Assembly: GCA_944472135.2 (NCBI GenBank) | Contig: OX235263.1 | Location: 24,171,379 to 24,235,378, forward strand | From: Trichobilharzia regenti | Taxonomy: Eukaryota; Platyhelminthes; Trematoda; Strigeidida; Schistosomatidae | Direction of reading: 5' to 3' | DNA length: 64,000 bases | Shown: positions 1-10,284 of the stretch, piece by piece | Position numbering within the stretch: position 1 is the first letter of the stretch | How the letters are laid out: every line of letters starts with the position of its first letter | Notes under the pieces: model-generated | Databases searched by the model: none | What the model was told of the DNA's origin: nothing | What the model saw: the letters and a program-made list of their open reading frames with translations, nothing else | Program-made: the position numbers and the translations under genes

Positions 1-394
1 TATTTGTATACTTGGGCAAAGTGTGCATTTTCATATACACCTTTCTCTTTTATTATCACTGCAGTTCCACTCAGTAGGTGTGCCAGTAAACTATTTGTAG
101 AAAACAAACACCAGTATAACAAACCAGTTCTTTTCCAGTTTTATATTAGTATTGAATTCAGTCGACACAGGAAAAAGACGTTAGCCTGGAAGCTGCCATC
201 TCGTGATCTTCAACGAATTTAACATTGGTTTTGATCATTTCATGGCATAAATATTATTCTATGAATCTAACACCAATAGATTGTCTGAGCAATCCTGACG
301 GTGGATGATATGAGTCACCTTCCGTAATTAGGGTATGGACTTCAGTCGGGTGTCGTTGGTGATCACACTTCTCTTAAAACACGAAACTCTGTAT
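1..394. other. No recognised feature at the left edge
   Basis: I see no coding motif, repeat family or RNA gene in this stretch that I can name. A 72-codon open frame begins at position 4, but it has no family resemblance and the base composition is ordinary for the window. Confidence 0.5.
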
Positions 395-440
395 GTTAAA
401 TATGCCTTCCAACTGTGTGGAATCAAGCTGTAAATCAAAA
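395..440 (+). repeat. 3' tail of tRNA-type SINE (family C)
   Basis: The stretch ending GTGTGGAATCAAGCTGTAA followed by an A-rich run matches the 3' end shared by the fuller SINE copies at 33153, 36440, 40047 and 51858. The tRNA-like head is missing, so this is a 5'-truncated copy. Confidence 0.6.
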
Positions 441-459
441 ATTAAATTTAAAAAAAAAT

Positions 460-1030
460 TAAAAATTATTAAAAAGACGGTCGCAGTAGAGAAAATGTTC
501 TTTTAGACGAAGTCATCAACTAGACAGCTGTGCATTCGTGTATTTATCTAAAGTGTGTGAGAAAGTTCCAGAATTATTTCCAGTCGGAGGTCAGATTAAT
601 AAAATTACCAAGTGTAAAAAAACAGAAAAGAGGTAGTGGCACTATTCTAGAAATATTTCAGATCGAAAATCAAATAAAAAATCCCAATGTGTATTATAAT
701 CAGGAAGATCGGGTATAAAAGGCCAAATAGGCTTGTAATTACTGGAAAACTCGTCAGTTTGTATAATTACGGGTTAAGGATGTAGTATGGACGAAATAGT
801 TGGGAGGTTCTGACATATAAAGATAAAAACAGTAACCAAATCTAATCATGCAGATAGAGATTTAAAAAGGTAAATATAAACGGGAAGGTTGGACATGAAA
901 GGTAATAGGATAATCATTATTGGTGGGGAGACTGACTTTTCAGGATGGCCACGGTAGGGAAAACGGTCGGACGTATTTCTTTTGAACACACAGAGTAGGC
1001 CTGAGTTTTTGGATCACCAGAAAAGCGAAT
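460..1030 (-). mobile_element. Penelope-like element, 3' end relic
   Basis: Read on the minus strand, this matches the end of the better-preserved Penelope-like element at 60545-62263. Both share the block around TTGGACGTATTTCTTTTG (here about 965-995, there about 61050-61075). They also share the terminal block with a GAAGTCATCA motif (here about 507-520, there about 60586-60600). Only non-coding tail and the last few endonuclease codons remain. The outer end (about 490-535) keeps the outline of the hammerhead-like terminal motif seen at other PLE ends, but it is decayed. Confidence 0.6.
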
Positions 1031-1529
1031 CAGTTCAAACCAACTTAATTTTAGGTAGGTAGGTAGCTAACTACCTGAACAAAGTAGCAGGACCAAAAGT
1101 CAAATTCGTAAATTTTGAAAATTACACTGTTCGAGATGAAATTTAACTCCAGTTCCCTTTAGAAATAGAAATTATTAATCCAATCACAATGTATGATCTG
1201 CTTGATACCATAAATCCGTGATGATATGTACTGGTGAATAATAGAATTCCGAAACTACTTCGACACTATGTAGTGCTTCCCCAAATCCCTTCTAAATCTC
1301 CTTCAATAGCTCTATGCTAATGACATAAGTCAAGTGAATCACAAGTAAAGACTCAACGATGCCTTTGAAGTGAAGGCAACAGTACGATATGGCTGACCAA
1401 ATCAATCCCACTGGTCACAAATTCTCAGTATAGCTTCAGGATATCCATCCAATAAACATGATACAATTTAAGATTGATATTTATACCACAGGATTATTAA
1501 TATATGTAGTAGGAAGTAATTCCATATTA
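1031..1529. other. No recognised feature
   Basis: AT-rich non-coding sequence. I see no open frame of note and no match to the repeat families found elsewhere in the window. Confidence 0.45.
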
Positions 1530-2150
1530 GTTTGTTTATTAGATGTATCACACAGCGATGAAACAGTATTATTTACTGGTCCTCATTCAAACCAACCACA
1601 AACTCAATTAGAAACAAGTTTTGTCGGTTAAAGAATAAATCCTGTGGAGCCAATTAAACAAAACAATTTAGTTTATCAAATACTACTACGACTATCAGGT
1701 CATAGTAGTAGAACAACGGCAGTCAGACTAGCGGAGCACAAAAACCTATCAAAATCTAGATTAGTTGACCCCAAAGATAAGATGAGAAATCTGGGAAATA
1801 GTTGAGCTACAGCACCACATACAATTACACACAAACATACAATATAGGATGGATGACAGTTTTAAAATCTAATGTAACAACGGGGTCGAGGGAGTGATTG
1901 ATGACAACAGAAGATGTGTAACAGGAATGATTCAACACCTTTCCCATACGGATATCTAGAAAGTTCTACTACCCCGACGACGACGACGACGAATAGGAAA
2001 GAATAAAGGAAACTATAAAACAGAAGCTTCGATGTTGTGTGATTATAATTGATAGGATTATGGACAATAATAAATTGTGTTCGAAACTTCATCATCCAGT
2101 AAATAATACTGTTTCGCCACTGTGTGATACATCTAATAAACAAATATGCA
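1530..2150 (+). mobile_element. Penelope-like element relic with inverted ends
   Basis: Outer arms of about 50 bp at 1532-1582 and 2095-2148 are inverted copies of each other; both carry GATGTATCACACAG or its complement, next to an AATAATACTGTTTC-type block. The interior, read on the plus strand, keeps traces of the C-terminal endonuclease region, such as a VRLA-EHKNL-like segment near 1720-1750. It ends in a CGA trinucleotide run near 1976-1993. The same interior recurs at 15840-16440. There are many stops, so it is not functional. Confidence 0.55.
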
Positions 2151-2244
2151 AGGACTAAGTTTTTTCTATCGATTTGGTTCCCTTCAGAATCTAGATACGT
2201 GAAAGATAATAACATTAGGAATGACGACAGCGAGTATATATATA

Positions 2245-2440
2245 TTTTATTTCAAGTTTTCCAGCGGAGTGATATCAGTTAGAGGCAAATTGAAAACAAA
2301 CTGAGAGTATTGCACAGCTGTTTCAGCCTTGTTTGAGACTCTTTCTCAGTAATACACACCCACCGGGGCTCAAACCCAAGACCTTCCAGTTACAAGGTAG
2401 GCTCTCAGATCATTCAGTCACTGGGATGTGACTCATTCGC
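2245..2440 (-). repeat. tRNA-headed hammerhead SINE (family B), decayed copy
   Basis: Minus-strand copy of the SINE whose head reads like a tRNA: an A-box-like CAGTGACTGAATGATCTGAG, then a B-box-like GGTTTGAGCCC. Downstream it has a hammerhead-like block. In this copy the catalytic box is disrupted (CTGAGAAAGAG in place of CTGANGAG) and the GAAA box is preceded by a changed stem II. Ribozyme activity is not expected. Confidence 0.6.
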
Positions 2441-2479
2441 CCAATTCGTGATTTCAGCCTGACTACCAGCCAATGTCAC

Positions 2480-2665
2480 CGGTGCGTCGGGTCCTAGTGG
2501 TTGAATGGTCTACGAGGTTGTCTATTAGTCGGAAGATCCTGCGTTCATACTGCCAACGAGTCTCAAACAAGGGTGAAACAGCTGGTTGTCCAGTACTCCA
2601 GTGCTTGTTTTCAATGCTTCTCTAACTGACATCAACCAATGGTCAAACTCGTAGAAAACAAATCA
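2480..2665 (+). repeat. tRNA-headed hammerhead SINE (family B), decayed copy
   Basis: Plus-strand copy facing away from the one at 2245-2440. The head has TAGTGGTTGAATGGT, where functional copies have CAGTGGCTTAATGGT. The ribozyme block has lost the first box (AACGAG in place of CTGANGAG), though GAAACAGCTG survives. It ends with the family's CTCTAACTGACATCA block. Confidence 0.6.
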
Positions 2666-3284
2666 TATCCCAGCAAACTTAATCCTGTTAATACATTTTA
2701 GTGTCTATATTTGGCATATATATATATCCCTTAAAATATTGTCTAATTTATTTACATTCATGTATACAATGAAAACTGTTCAATATGATGTATGTGTTGT
2801 AACTGTTGTCTGTTTAAAAAAAATAATAATAAAAATAAAAATAATTTAATCTTAAATTCAGACAGTAATTCGTAGAATGCGACTAAATGTAAATCAGCAA
2901 AATTTCACTGAATATGTCTAGAATTTTGCTGTTCCTCTCTGATTCTTGCCATTCTGCTAGAAGACAGAAATTTTTTACACCCAAAAAAAAATGCATACAG
3001 ACAAAAACAAAGGCGAACAGAAGAAGAAGAAAAAGAGGAAGAAGACGCTTCAGTCTTTTTTTCTGTTTTGTTTTTTTGTTACATTTTGTCCAGACTGTCG
3101 ATTTATATATGTGTGTGTGTGTTTGTGCGCGTGTGTGTGAGGGGGGGGGGTAAGTTTCTGTAAATGTGAAATTATCTCTGATTCAATGTTTATTTTACAA
3201 ATATCAGACTGATTGCAAAAGAAGAAACCATATGTCATGTTATTCTGTTTCAGAGTATATGATTACAAATCATTGTGTACTTTT
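2666..3284. other. Anonymous AT-rich stretch with a GT-rich microsatellite
   Basis: No gene seen. The block about 3107-3150 is a (GT)n run with GC interruptions followed by a run of about ten G. Short open frames here (2914-3153 plus, 3050-3238 minus) consist mostly of this low-complexity sequence and are not credible genes. Confidence 0.55.
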
Positions 3285-3815
3285 TATTATTATTATTTCC
3301 TTTAATTCCTAGAGGAATATAGACCTTCAGCTGCACGTCTCCATTGTGTTCGGCTCTCTGACAACGTTTTCATCTGGCTCCAAGTCTGCTCACATGCTTT
3401 CATCTCCTCTTCACATGATCTCTTCCAAGTCATTCTTGGACGATCGACTCGCCGCTTCCCTTTCGGGTCCCACTCAACCAATAGCTTGTCTAGTGATGCC
3501 ACTTGATGATGGTTTGTTTTCTCAGAGTATGACCAGTTCATCACCATTTCTTCCTGCAAATTTGTTGCAAAATCGGTTCCTACTAGGTTGGTTCGCTACC
3601 AGAGATCCCTTCCTATTGCTGATCTTTTCTGGCCGGCCATCTAATCTTGAGTATTGAGCGAAGACAACTGTTAATGAAGGTCTGTAGTTTGTTTGAGATG
3701 CTCTTTATGGCGCGCCAAGTCCCGGATCCGTATAGCGTGTAGCACTGACTTCATATTAGAGTTGAATATCCGGATCTTATTTTTCATCCTGAGTGCTGAA
3801 CCTTATTCATTTCAT
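3285..3815 (-). mobile_element. RTE-clade LINE (SR2-like), 3' fragment
   Basis: On the minus strand this encodes the C-terminal tail typical of the RTE copies here: a segment like DKLLVEWDPKGKRRVDRPR, then [15 protein letters not shown], ending just before a short 3' tail of TAA/ATAATA repeats (3285-3302). The catalytic part of the reverse transcriptase is absent. Frame breaks and stops are frequent, so this is a dead 5'-truncated copy. A second, more divergent RTE piece lies directly beyond it. Confidence 0.75.
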
Positions 3816-4069
3816 CGTGTTCTTTGCACTCCACTTTAACTGGCTCCACGATTGCCTATAATGTTTTCATCTCTCCCTCGACTTTACCAGTTGGTTGACT
3901 ACGCCTAATTCGTTACTTTCACTCGTCGTCCTATTTCGTGCATGATGGGATTCAGCGGTCTCCTCTGCGTATGTTCAGTCCATTTCTGTTTCCTTCTGAA
4001 TATTTGTTGGGCAATGGGTTGTTATTTGGTTTTTTGCACTGCAGAATTCCTTTTTGCTTATCCATTCTT

Positions 4070-4849
4070 TAAAACAATTAGTTCCCCTTATGAATTTAGA
4101 TAAAGCAATAAGAAGACGTAATTTGTCTGAATCGTGTAATGTATTTGCGTGCAACACATTTCGAACAATCTGATCACACACGGACTTGTCATAGGAATAT
4201 ATATGAAATTAATAAAGAGGTAAGAGGTGAGAGGTAATAGGTTCTGATGATTCCATTTGTTTCTGAAGCCATTTTAGAATATGCTCTGAAGCCCTTACTT
4301 GCAGAGATCGATGAGTCCTCCCTATGTATATGTCCTCCACACATAGGGAGGACTCATCGATCTCTGCAAGTAAGGGCTTCAGAGCATATTCTAAAATTGC
4401 TCCAGAAACAAATGAAATCATCAGAACCTATTAACGGTGAGAACAGGAGACCTAGCTCTTCTGTTGCGAAACATATTATAGAGACAGGTCATAAAATTGA
4501 TGTTAACAGATCTTTTGAACCTATCTATAAAACGTGTTTGGGGCGTATCCTAAAGTTTGTAGAAGCCCTAGCAATTAGAAAGTTCAAGCCACCTTTATGC
4601 GTTCAAAAACAATTTGTCATCACATTAAAACTTCTTTGGTGAACTTTGTTTTGATACCAGTCAGGGTAGATGTACTATAACCTCTGCTATTTGGTTTAGT
4701 GGTCTTCATTTTATTTTGACCTTGAATATGTCCTTTTAACTTGACCTAAGTCTATTTCTCTCACCTTTTACCTCTTTATTAATTTCATATATATTCCTAT
4801 GACAAGTCCGTGTGTGATCAGATTGTTCGAAATGTGTTGCGCAAATACA
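4070..4849 (+). mobile_element. Penelope-like element inserted in an RTE copy, 12-bp target duplication
   Basis: The unit is flanked by perfect TTATCCATTCTT copies at 4058-4069 and 4850-4861. Inside are inverted arms at about 4138-4234 and 4757-4851, and an inner 93-bp hairpin (4235-4433). The coding remnant at about 4345-4640 (plus) has the endonuclease signature IGRTHRSLQVRASEHI followed by ETGHKID and EALAIRKFKPPLCVQK, as in the GIY-YIG domain of Penelope-like elements. There is no reverse transcriptase. I infer a 5'-truncated, internally inverted insertion. Confidence 0.75.
4235..4433. repeat. 93-bp inverted repeat (hairpin) inside the PLE endonuclease
   Basis: Arms 4235-4327 and 4341-4433 are near-perfect complements with a 13-bp spacer. 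Both arms encode the same GIY-YIG segment in opposite directions. This is why similar peptides read out on both strands, starting near 4247 (plus) and 4421 (minus). Confidence 0.85.
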
Positions 4850-5074
4850 TTATCCATTCTTGTTGGCTATCTAATTTTCAATATGCAGTGAAGATGGCTG
4901 TTGAAAAAGTCTGAAATAGCCTGTTGAAAATGCCATTGGTGATCCATGAGTTTAGTCTCTGAACCTTATAGAAGTGCTGACTGACTTGAAATTAATTTTG
5001 AAAACCTGAATCTTATTTTTTATGCTGAACGCAGTGGAATCTTCATTATGTAGAGTATTAAAAGTAATATACGT

Positions 5075-5765
5075 AACTGACATATGGGTCTTTTTATTTT
5101 CATCAGCATAAATGGGAGAAATTTGAAAGAATCAACCTCCTTTACCCACCTACCTACCAGGGAAGCATCCTTTCAACTACAGGTAGACACAACTGATATC
5201 AGGTTATCAAAGCAGCGAGTAACGGGAAAGCAAGACAAGCATTCATTACTCTCAAGTCTGTGTGAGGTCAGCAGCACTCACCATCAAAAATAAGATCCAG
5301 ATTTTCAACTCCAATATGAAGTCAGTGCTACTCACTTTACGGATCCGGGACTTGGCGCGTCATAAAGAGCATCTCAAACAAACTACAGACCTTCATTAAC
5401 AGCTGTCTTCGCTCAATACTCAAGATTAGATGGCCGGCCAGAAAAGATCAGCAATAGGAAGGGATCTCTGGTAGCGAACCAACCTAGTAGGAACCGATTT
5501 TGCAACAAATATGCAGGAAGAAAAGGAGATGGAGAAGAAAACTCTGAAGAAACCATCAAGTGGCATCACTAGACAAGATCTCGAGTGAGAACCGAAAGGA
5601 AAGCGGTTAGTTGATCGTCAGTGTGAGGGTGACTAGAAAGAGATCATGTGAAGAGGAAATGAAAGCATGTGAGCAGACTTGAAGCCAGATGAAAACGTTG
5701 TCAGAGAGCCAAACACAATGGAGACGTGCAGCTGAAACTCTATGTTCCTCTAGGAATTAAATGAA
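5075..5765 (+). mobile_element. RTE-clade LINE (SR2-like) 3' fragment
   Basis: Matches the RTE copies at 8230-9150 and 17480-18715 from the ISINGRNLKE-TSF segment onwards, through the SGSETW-equivalent region to the terminal LCSSRN-like codons and an AATAATG tail. Several indels break the frame (for example around 5285 and 5400), so no long protein remains. Confidence 0.75.
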
Positions 5766-5769
5766 ATAA

Positions 5770-6005
5770 TGATAACCAGTTTGGTCCCACTATCTGACTG
5801 GTCTACGAGCTAGCCTTGAAGTCGTAAGGTCCTAGGTTCAAACCCAAGCAGTGATTGCATATTGCTGAGGAAGAATTTCACACTAGGAGGAAACAGCCGT
5901 TCAGTACTTCCGGTTGGATTTCAGTTCTGTTTCTTCAGTCGACATCAATCCACGATCAAAGTAGAAACAAACAAATCAAATCTCTACAAAACTGACGGTT
6001 AAAAA
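5770..6005 (+). repeat. tRNA-headed hammerhead SINE (family B)
   Basis: B-box-like GGTTCAAACCC at 5835-5845. The ribozyme region at 5868-5910 keeps CTGAGGA (5874-5880) and GAAA, and the stem I halves ATTG and CAGTAC still pair partly. Stem II has decayed (AGAATTT replaces GTCC) and stem III is mutated, so cleavage is unlikely. The tail CAAATCTCTACAAAAC is shared with the other family B copies. Confidence 0.6.
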
Positions 6006-6690
6006 ATTCACTGCTTTCTGTAAATCACATATCCAATTATGTCATATATATAGGAACGCGGTTGTATAACTGGATTGCTGTCATTGATTTACCTTATGCT
6101 AAATTTCTATTTATACCCTATATTCATCTCCCACAGAAATGAGAAAAAGAAAGGTACCCCATCAACTGACATTCGTTTTTCTAACAATAAAAATGACGTC
6201 AAAGTACAGCATTCAAACAGCATTCCACTAATGAATGTTATGTAATATGTAGTTTTTCCTTTTAAAAAAATGCTTGATATCATATAACTCGTGATTTTTG
6301 AAGAGGGGATGGTGGGGTATGAAAGTTAAATTGTTGGTATTCACAGAGCTGCTTGCTGTCTAAATAAGCTTTAACAAGGAAAAAAAACCTTCGCATCACA
6401 GTAGAACTGTTGATAAAAGTAAGAAAAGAGTTTTTCTTGGGGATATCTTTGAATGAATTCTACACAATTTTTGCGTAGGCTGTACTAGTTAGACAGTTAG
6501 TCTTGAACAGCAATTTATACATGCATGAATGTAGATTATTTTGTTTAAATCGCACGGTGGACAGGCAATACAGATAGAGAGAATTGATGTTGTAGAATGT
6601 TGCGCAGCGGCACGTCAGTTAAAGTTCACATACACTTTGAGAAAAAACAACACACGTGCAAGAAGGAATTATAAGATATTATTAAACTTA
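6006..6690. other. No recognised feature
   Basis: AT-rich, no open frame above about 50 codons with any sense of composition, and no match to the window's repeat families. Confidence 0.45.
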
Positions 6691-6862
6691 GTATACAATT
6701 AGTGGATGGTGGCTAGCAGTGGAATCCAGGATGAGCATTTCGTCCTATTTGGGACTCATCAGCTGGATGTACCTGCATTTCTCAGTGAGTGATGAGACTC
6801 GAACCCAGTACCCATAGTTTCAAACGCCAAAGCGTTATCCACTAGACCACTTGGGCCACGAG
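6691..6862 (-). repeat. Sm-alpha-like tRNA-headed SINE with hammerhead
   Basis: Read on the minus strand: tRNA-like head with GGTCTAGTGGATAACGC (A-box region) and GGGTTCGAGTCTC (B box), then a hammerhead ribozyme block and CCACTGCTAGCCACCATCCA. This matches what is known of the S. mansoni Sm-alpha satellite/SINE, whose transcripts carry an active hammerhead. A second copy at 38036-38230 has a mutated core. The leader with GACGGGAAAAT at 6860-6870 is shared with that copy. Confidence 0.8.
6724..6768 (-). ncRNA. Hammerhead ribozyme, Sm-alpha type, core intact
   Basis: On the minus strand: stem I 5' half ATCCAG (6763-6768), catalytic box CTGATGA (6756-6762), stem II GTCC-CAAATA-GGAC (6742-6755), GAAA (6738-6741), stem III ATG-CT-CAT (6731-6738), cleavage nucleotide C at 6730 after AT, and stem I 3' half CTGGAT (6724-6729), fully complementary to the 5' half. 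All invariant bases are present. Stem III has only three pairs and a two-base loop, as is known for schistosome hammerheads, which may work better as dimers. Confidence 0.85.
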
Positions 6863-7480
6863 ACGGGAAAATAAAAAATTCAATTCAATAATTATTTAAC
6901 TTAGTTGAATAATCATCAGAAAGCAAGTAAAGAACTACATTAAGACAAGCTAATTCTCCCAATTCTATACCATCTTAAACTTCAGCATGTTCCACATGTC
7001 CGCAAGTTTTTGTCTTCTCATTTCTAATACACTTCTATGGGAGCATTTATTTGATACAAATGTTAATGCTGTACCATCTTCCCTTAAGTATCTAATTCTT
7101 CGCTTATATATTTCCCAAGGAACTGAAGCCCAAAATAAGCGCATATTCATTATTAAAAAAGCAAGTTATGCTTATAAATGAAAATACAAAGTATAGATTC
7201 ATCAGTTGCCTATCTTTAAAATATTCGCACAACAAACTACAATTGTTAGGTTGCCTTTCACAAGGATTTCGCAATTGTTGGCGCTCTTCAGTAGCGTGCG
7301 TTTTAAACTTTGAAGAAACTGCTGTTCGCTGTGGGATTCAAATCTTTATTTTGCTGAGTACTTCAGTCAAAGATATTATTACTTTGCTATTCAAACTCAT
7401 GGTTCATCTCCCATAGGACTGTAATGTAGACAGTGATTTGTCATTAAGATGTGATTAGTGCCAATATGTTTAACACTTAA
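6863..7480 (-). other. Anonymous stretch with a coding-like segment of unknown origin
   Basis: On the minus strand 7150-6965 reads 61 codons with a composition that looks protein-like (RRIRYLREDGTAL, then CSHRSVLEMRRQKLADMW). In another frame about 7345-7180 stays open for roughly 55 codons (with RQQLRNPCERQPNNC). I do not recognise either. They could be two frames of one decayed coding sequence, a retrotransposon gag relic, or chance. Confidence 0.25.
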
Positions 7481-7725
7481 TGTAGCGACTGATTACATTC
7501 TGTCACTCAAGTGGTGAATCCTGAGCTTGAACACCTCAGTAGAGCCAGCTGTTCGCTTCTCACCAGAACTCCGGGCAACTTAATTCTGTAGCTAGTCACT
7601 GTGTTTTCATTTTGCCTCATAACCAAAAGCTCTTGAGTGTGTGCTATTGAAGAATCGCAAACTAGGACGAAACAGGTGTCCAGTATTCCCTATACATGTT
7701 TAAAACGCTAAGCTTTTAATAAGGT
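7481..7725 (+). repeat. Family B SINE fragment with decayed hammerhead
   Basis: The 3' half carries ATTGAAGAATCGCAAACTA then GGACGAAACAGGTGTCC near 7645-7685, the family B hammerhead outline. The first box is TTGAAGA (C changed to T) and stem II has lost its pairing. The tRNA head is not recognisable. Confidence 0.5.
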
Positions 7726-8229
7726 TGGAATTAGGTTGAGATTCAAAAACAGACTAACTCACTCAGAGATAAACTTTGTCAGCTTCAGGATCCGATAGAT
7801 CTAATTTTTTTAAAAAAAGATAATGTCATTTACCAAATACCACAGTAATGACTCTGACGTCAGTTACACGTGTCAAACTAGTAGACTGGAGTCAGTTAGA
7901 TTATTGGAATATAGGAATTCGGGCAGACGTGGAATGACTGACCCTGGCAAGTTAAATAATCTTGCAAACAGTGCAGCCATCTCATGTGATGACACTTTAG
8001 GATGGGATAGCGTAAACATATAAAGAAGTAATACAGTTATATGGGGAGAGAGAGAGAGGTCAATCATTGAAATTTTGTTCAACGAATCAACAATGAAGAC
8101 GTGCAATCAAAATGATGCAAAACCTATGCAATATATGTGGAAAGGTTCAATGAATATTAACGGTAGGATAAGTAATATGTATGAGGCAAATTATGAAGCC
8201 ACGTCAATAACACATTGACATGAATATGA
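7726..8229. other. No recognised feature
   Basis: A short (GA)n run sits at about 8044-8058. Overlapping open frames of 66 and 77 codons on opposite strands (7823-8106) have no family resemblance. Confidence 0.4.
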
Positions 8230-9150
8230 ATATATCTTCCTGATTGCAATTGATTGGATAATGCGACAGACAACGGCAACCAACGAGGGAACAGGCATAA
8301 AATGGACTGACACAAAAGACTTGGAGGATCTGGATTTCGCCGATGATATATGTCTGATTTCCCATAAACTGGAAGATATGCAAGTGAAAAGTAACAAGTT
8401 GGCAGAAGAAGCATCAAAGATAGGACTTCACGTGAACATAGATAAAACAGAGATAATGAAGATTCCTAGCCAACATCAACAACACCAACAGACCACAATA
8501 AGCATAAATGGGAAGAACCTGAAAGAAACAACCTCCTTCACCTACCTGGGAAGCATCGTCTCAACTACAGGCGGAACTGACGAGGACATCAAAGCCAGAA
8601 TCGGAAAAGCAAGACAAGCTTTCATTACTCTCAAATCTGTGTGGAGGTCAACAGCAATCAGCATCAAAAATAAGATCCGGATTTTCAACTCCAATGTGAA
8701 GTCAGTGCTACTATACGGATCAGAGACTTGGCGAGTCATAAACAGCATCTCAAACAAACTTCAAACCTTCATTAACAACTGTCTCCGCTCAATACTCAAG
8801 ATCAGATGGCCAGAAAAGATCAGCAACAGGGATCTCTGGGAGCGAACCAATCAGGAACCGATTGTGAAACAAATAGGCAGGAAGAAATGGAGATGGATTG
8901 GCCATACGCTGAGGAAACCATCAAGTGACATCACTAGACAAGCCATCGCTCGAGTGGAACCCGAAAGGGAGGCGGCGAGTTGGTCGTCCAAGGGTGACTT
9001 GGAGGAGGTCATGCGAGGAGGAGATGAAAGCATGTGGACAGACCTGGAGCAGGGTGAAAAAGTTGTCAGAAAACCGAAGTCAATGGAGGTGCGCAGCTGA
9101 AGCCCTATGTTCCTCTAGGAACTAAAGGTTACAATAATAATAAATAATGA
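8230..9150 (+). mobile_element. RTE-clade LINE (SR2-like), best-preserved 3' half
   Basis: Truncated at the 5' end within the reverse transcriptase and running to a TAAT-type tail at 9125-9150. The body encodes the catalytic FADD segment and the long C-terminal domain of RTE elements. At least fifteen related fragments occur in this window. Compared with them it is the least disrupted, but it has lost the endonuclease and half of the polymerase, so it is non-autonomous. Confidence 0.85.
8261..9100 (+). CDS. RTE retrotransposon reverse transcriptase, C-terminal part, frameshifted
   Basis: A 279-codon frame. [13 protein letters not shown] (about residues 24-36) is the catalytic palm motif with the two metal-binding aspartates. 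After it come [17 protein letters not shown], then [10 protein letters not shown] (about 147-156), [11 protein letters not shown] and WRWIGHTLR, in the order usual for RTE/SR2 reverse transcriptases. Near 8945 an inserted base shifts the frame: the expected tail ([17 protein letters not shown], then [13 protein letters not shown]) continues in the frame 8925-9125 and ends LCSSRN. The start shown is only the first ATG of a 5'-truncated copy. Not expected to be active. Confidence 0.85.
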   Translation: MRQTTATNEGTGIKWTDTKDLEDLDFADDICLISHKLEDMQVKSNKLAEEASKIGLHVNIDKTEIMKIPSQHQQHQQTTISINGKNLKETTSFTYLGSIVSTTGGTDEDIKARIGKARQAFITLKSVWRSTAISIKNKIRIFNSNVKSVLLYGSETWRVINSISNKLQTFINNCLRSILKIRWPEKISNRDLWERTNQEPIVKQIGRKKWRWIGHTLRKPSSDITRQAIARVEPEREAASWSSKGDLEEVMRGGDESMWTDLEQGEKVVRKPKSMEVRS

Positions 9151-9239
9151 ATATGATCAATAAATCGTGCTCATAACGTCATCCAGTTGTCAACGTTGTG
9201 TCACACTGTATGTCACATGACATAAACTTATCTAATAAG

Positions 9240-9720
9240 ATTCGGATTTGCAACATATATGTCAAGTAAATTCTTCCACATGGGTCAGAAACTTGGCGTG
9301 TTCATCACGGAAAGCATTCACAACACGTTACAGATTTCTATCAACAGCTAGCTTCACTGGCTGTGTAATGAAGATCGAATGACCTGCGAGAAAGAATTAG
9401 GAACAAGAAACTAGAAGAACAGTCTAGCCAAGAGCCAATCGCTCAACAAATATACAGGAGAAAATGAAGATAAAATGGGCACATGCTGGGGAGACCGTCG
9501 AATGACATCACGTGTCGGACCCTCGAGTGGAACCTGAATTGGAAACGACGAGTGAGTTGTCTATGGTGATATGGAGGAGATCGTGAGAGGGGGAAACGAT
9601 AGATTATAAGCAACCGTGGGCTCAGCTGAAGAGGATGGTCAGAAATAGAAGAAAGTGGAGATGTGTTGTTGAAGCTTCTATATTCCACTCGTAACCCGAG
9701 GGAATAACAATAACAATAAA
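9240..9720 (+). mobile_element. Divergent RTE LINE fragment
   Basis: Plus-strand remains of an RTE C-terminal region, including the stretch equivalent to SETW, then REPIAQQIYRR and the EEIVRGGN-like segment. It ends in a CGTAACCCGAGGGAATAACA-type tail with AATA repeats at about 9695-9720. It belongs to a different subfamily from the copy just upstream (the terminal codons differ). Heavily broken. Confidence 0.65.
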
Positions 9721-9739
9721 ATATGTGTAGAGTTTTATT

Positions 9740-10150
9740 TACTGTTATTATTATTATTATTGTTTCCTTGGGTTCCGAGTGGAACATAGGGCTTGAACAG
9801 CACATCTCCACTTTCTTCTATTTTCGGCCATCCTCTTCAATTGGTTCAACGACTGCCCAAACTCTTTCATCCGTCTCTCACACGATCTCCTCCATGTCAG
9901 CCTCGCACTGACGACCTACTCGTAGCTTTTCATTTGGATTCCACTCGAGCAATAGCCTGCATTGCCTACGATGTTATTCAACGATCTCCTCAATGTGTGC
10001 CTGATCCATCTCCACTTTCTCCTGCATGTTTGTTGAGCGATCGGCTCTTGGTTGGTCTGTTCCCAGTCAGCCAGCTAGCCAGAGTTTCTTGTTGCTTATT
10101 CTATCTGGCTATTTTATCTTCAGAATTTTATTTGTTCAGGCTTATCTCTC
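9740..10150 (-). mobile_element. Divergent RTE LINE fragment, tail-to-tail with its neighbour
   Basis: Minus-strand counterpart of the preceding copy. Its ATAATAATA tail (9738-9762) faces the tail of the 9240-9720 copy, so the two form an inverted pair with converging 3' ends around 9725. The recognisable part is the RTE C-terminal segment, with no catalytic motif. Confidence 0.65.
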
Positions 10151-10284
10151 ATAGTTTGTTTTGACTGGTATACTAGTCCCCACTCTTGAATCGAATAATT
10201 ATCCTAAAGCTTGAATAAAAAGATATTTAAAATGTGAAGATAAGGAAGGATGGATCGAAACCTGTTGCAAAGAATTAGGTTAGT

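Larger units (their letters stand above)
3815..5045 (-). mobile_element. RTE-clade LINE fragment split by a Penelope-like insertion
   Basis: Minus-strand RTE sequence runs at 3815-4057 (3' tail region, with an NQ-TTHCPTNIQKETEMD-like segment) and resumes at 4862-5045, where it matches the stretch 16850-16985 of another minus-strand RTE copy. Between them sits a Penelope-like unit (4070-4849) bounded by TTATCCATTCTT on both sides. The LINE was therefore already in place when the PLE inserted. Confidence 0.65.
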
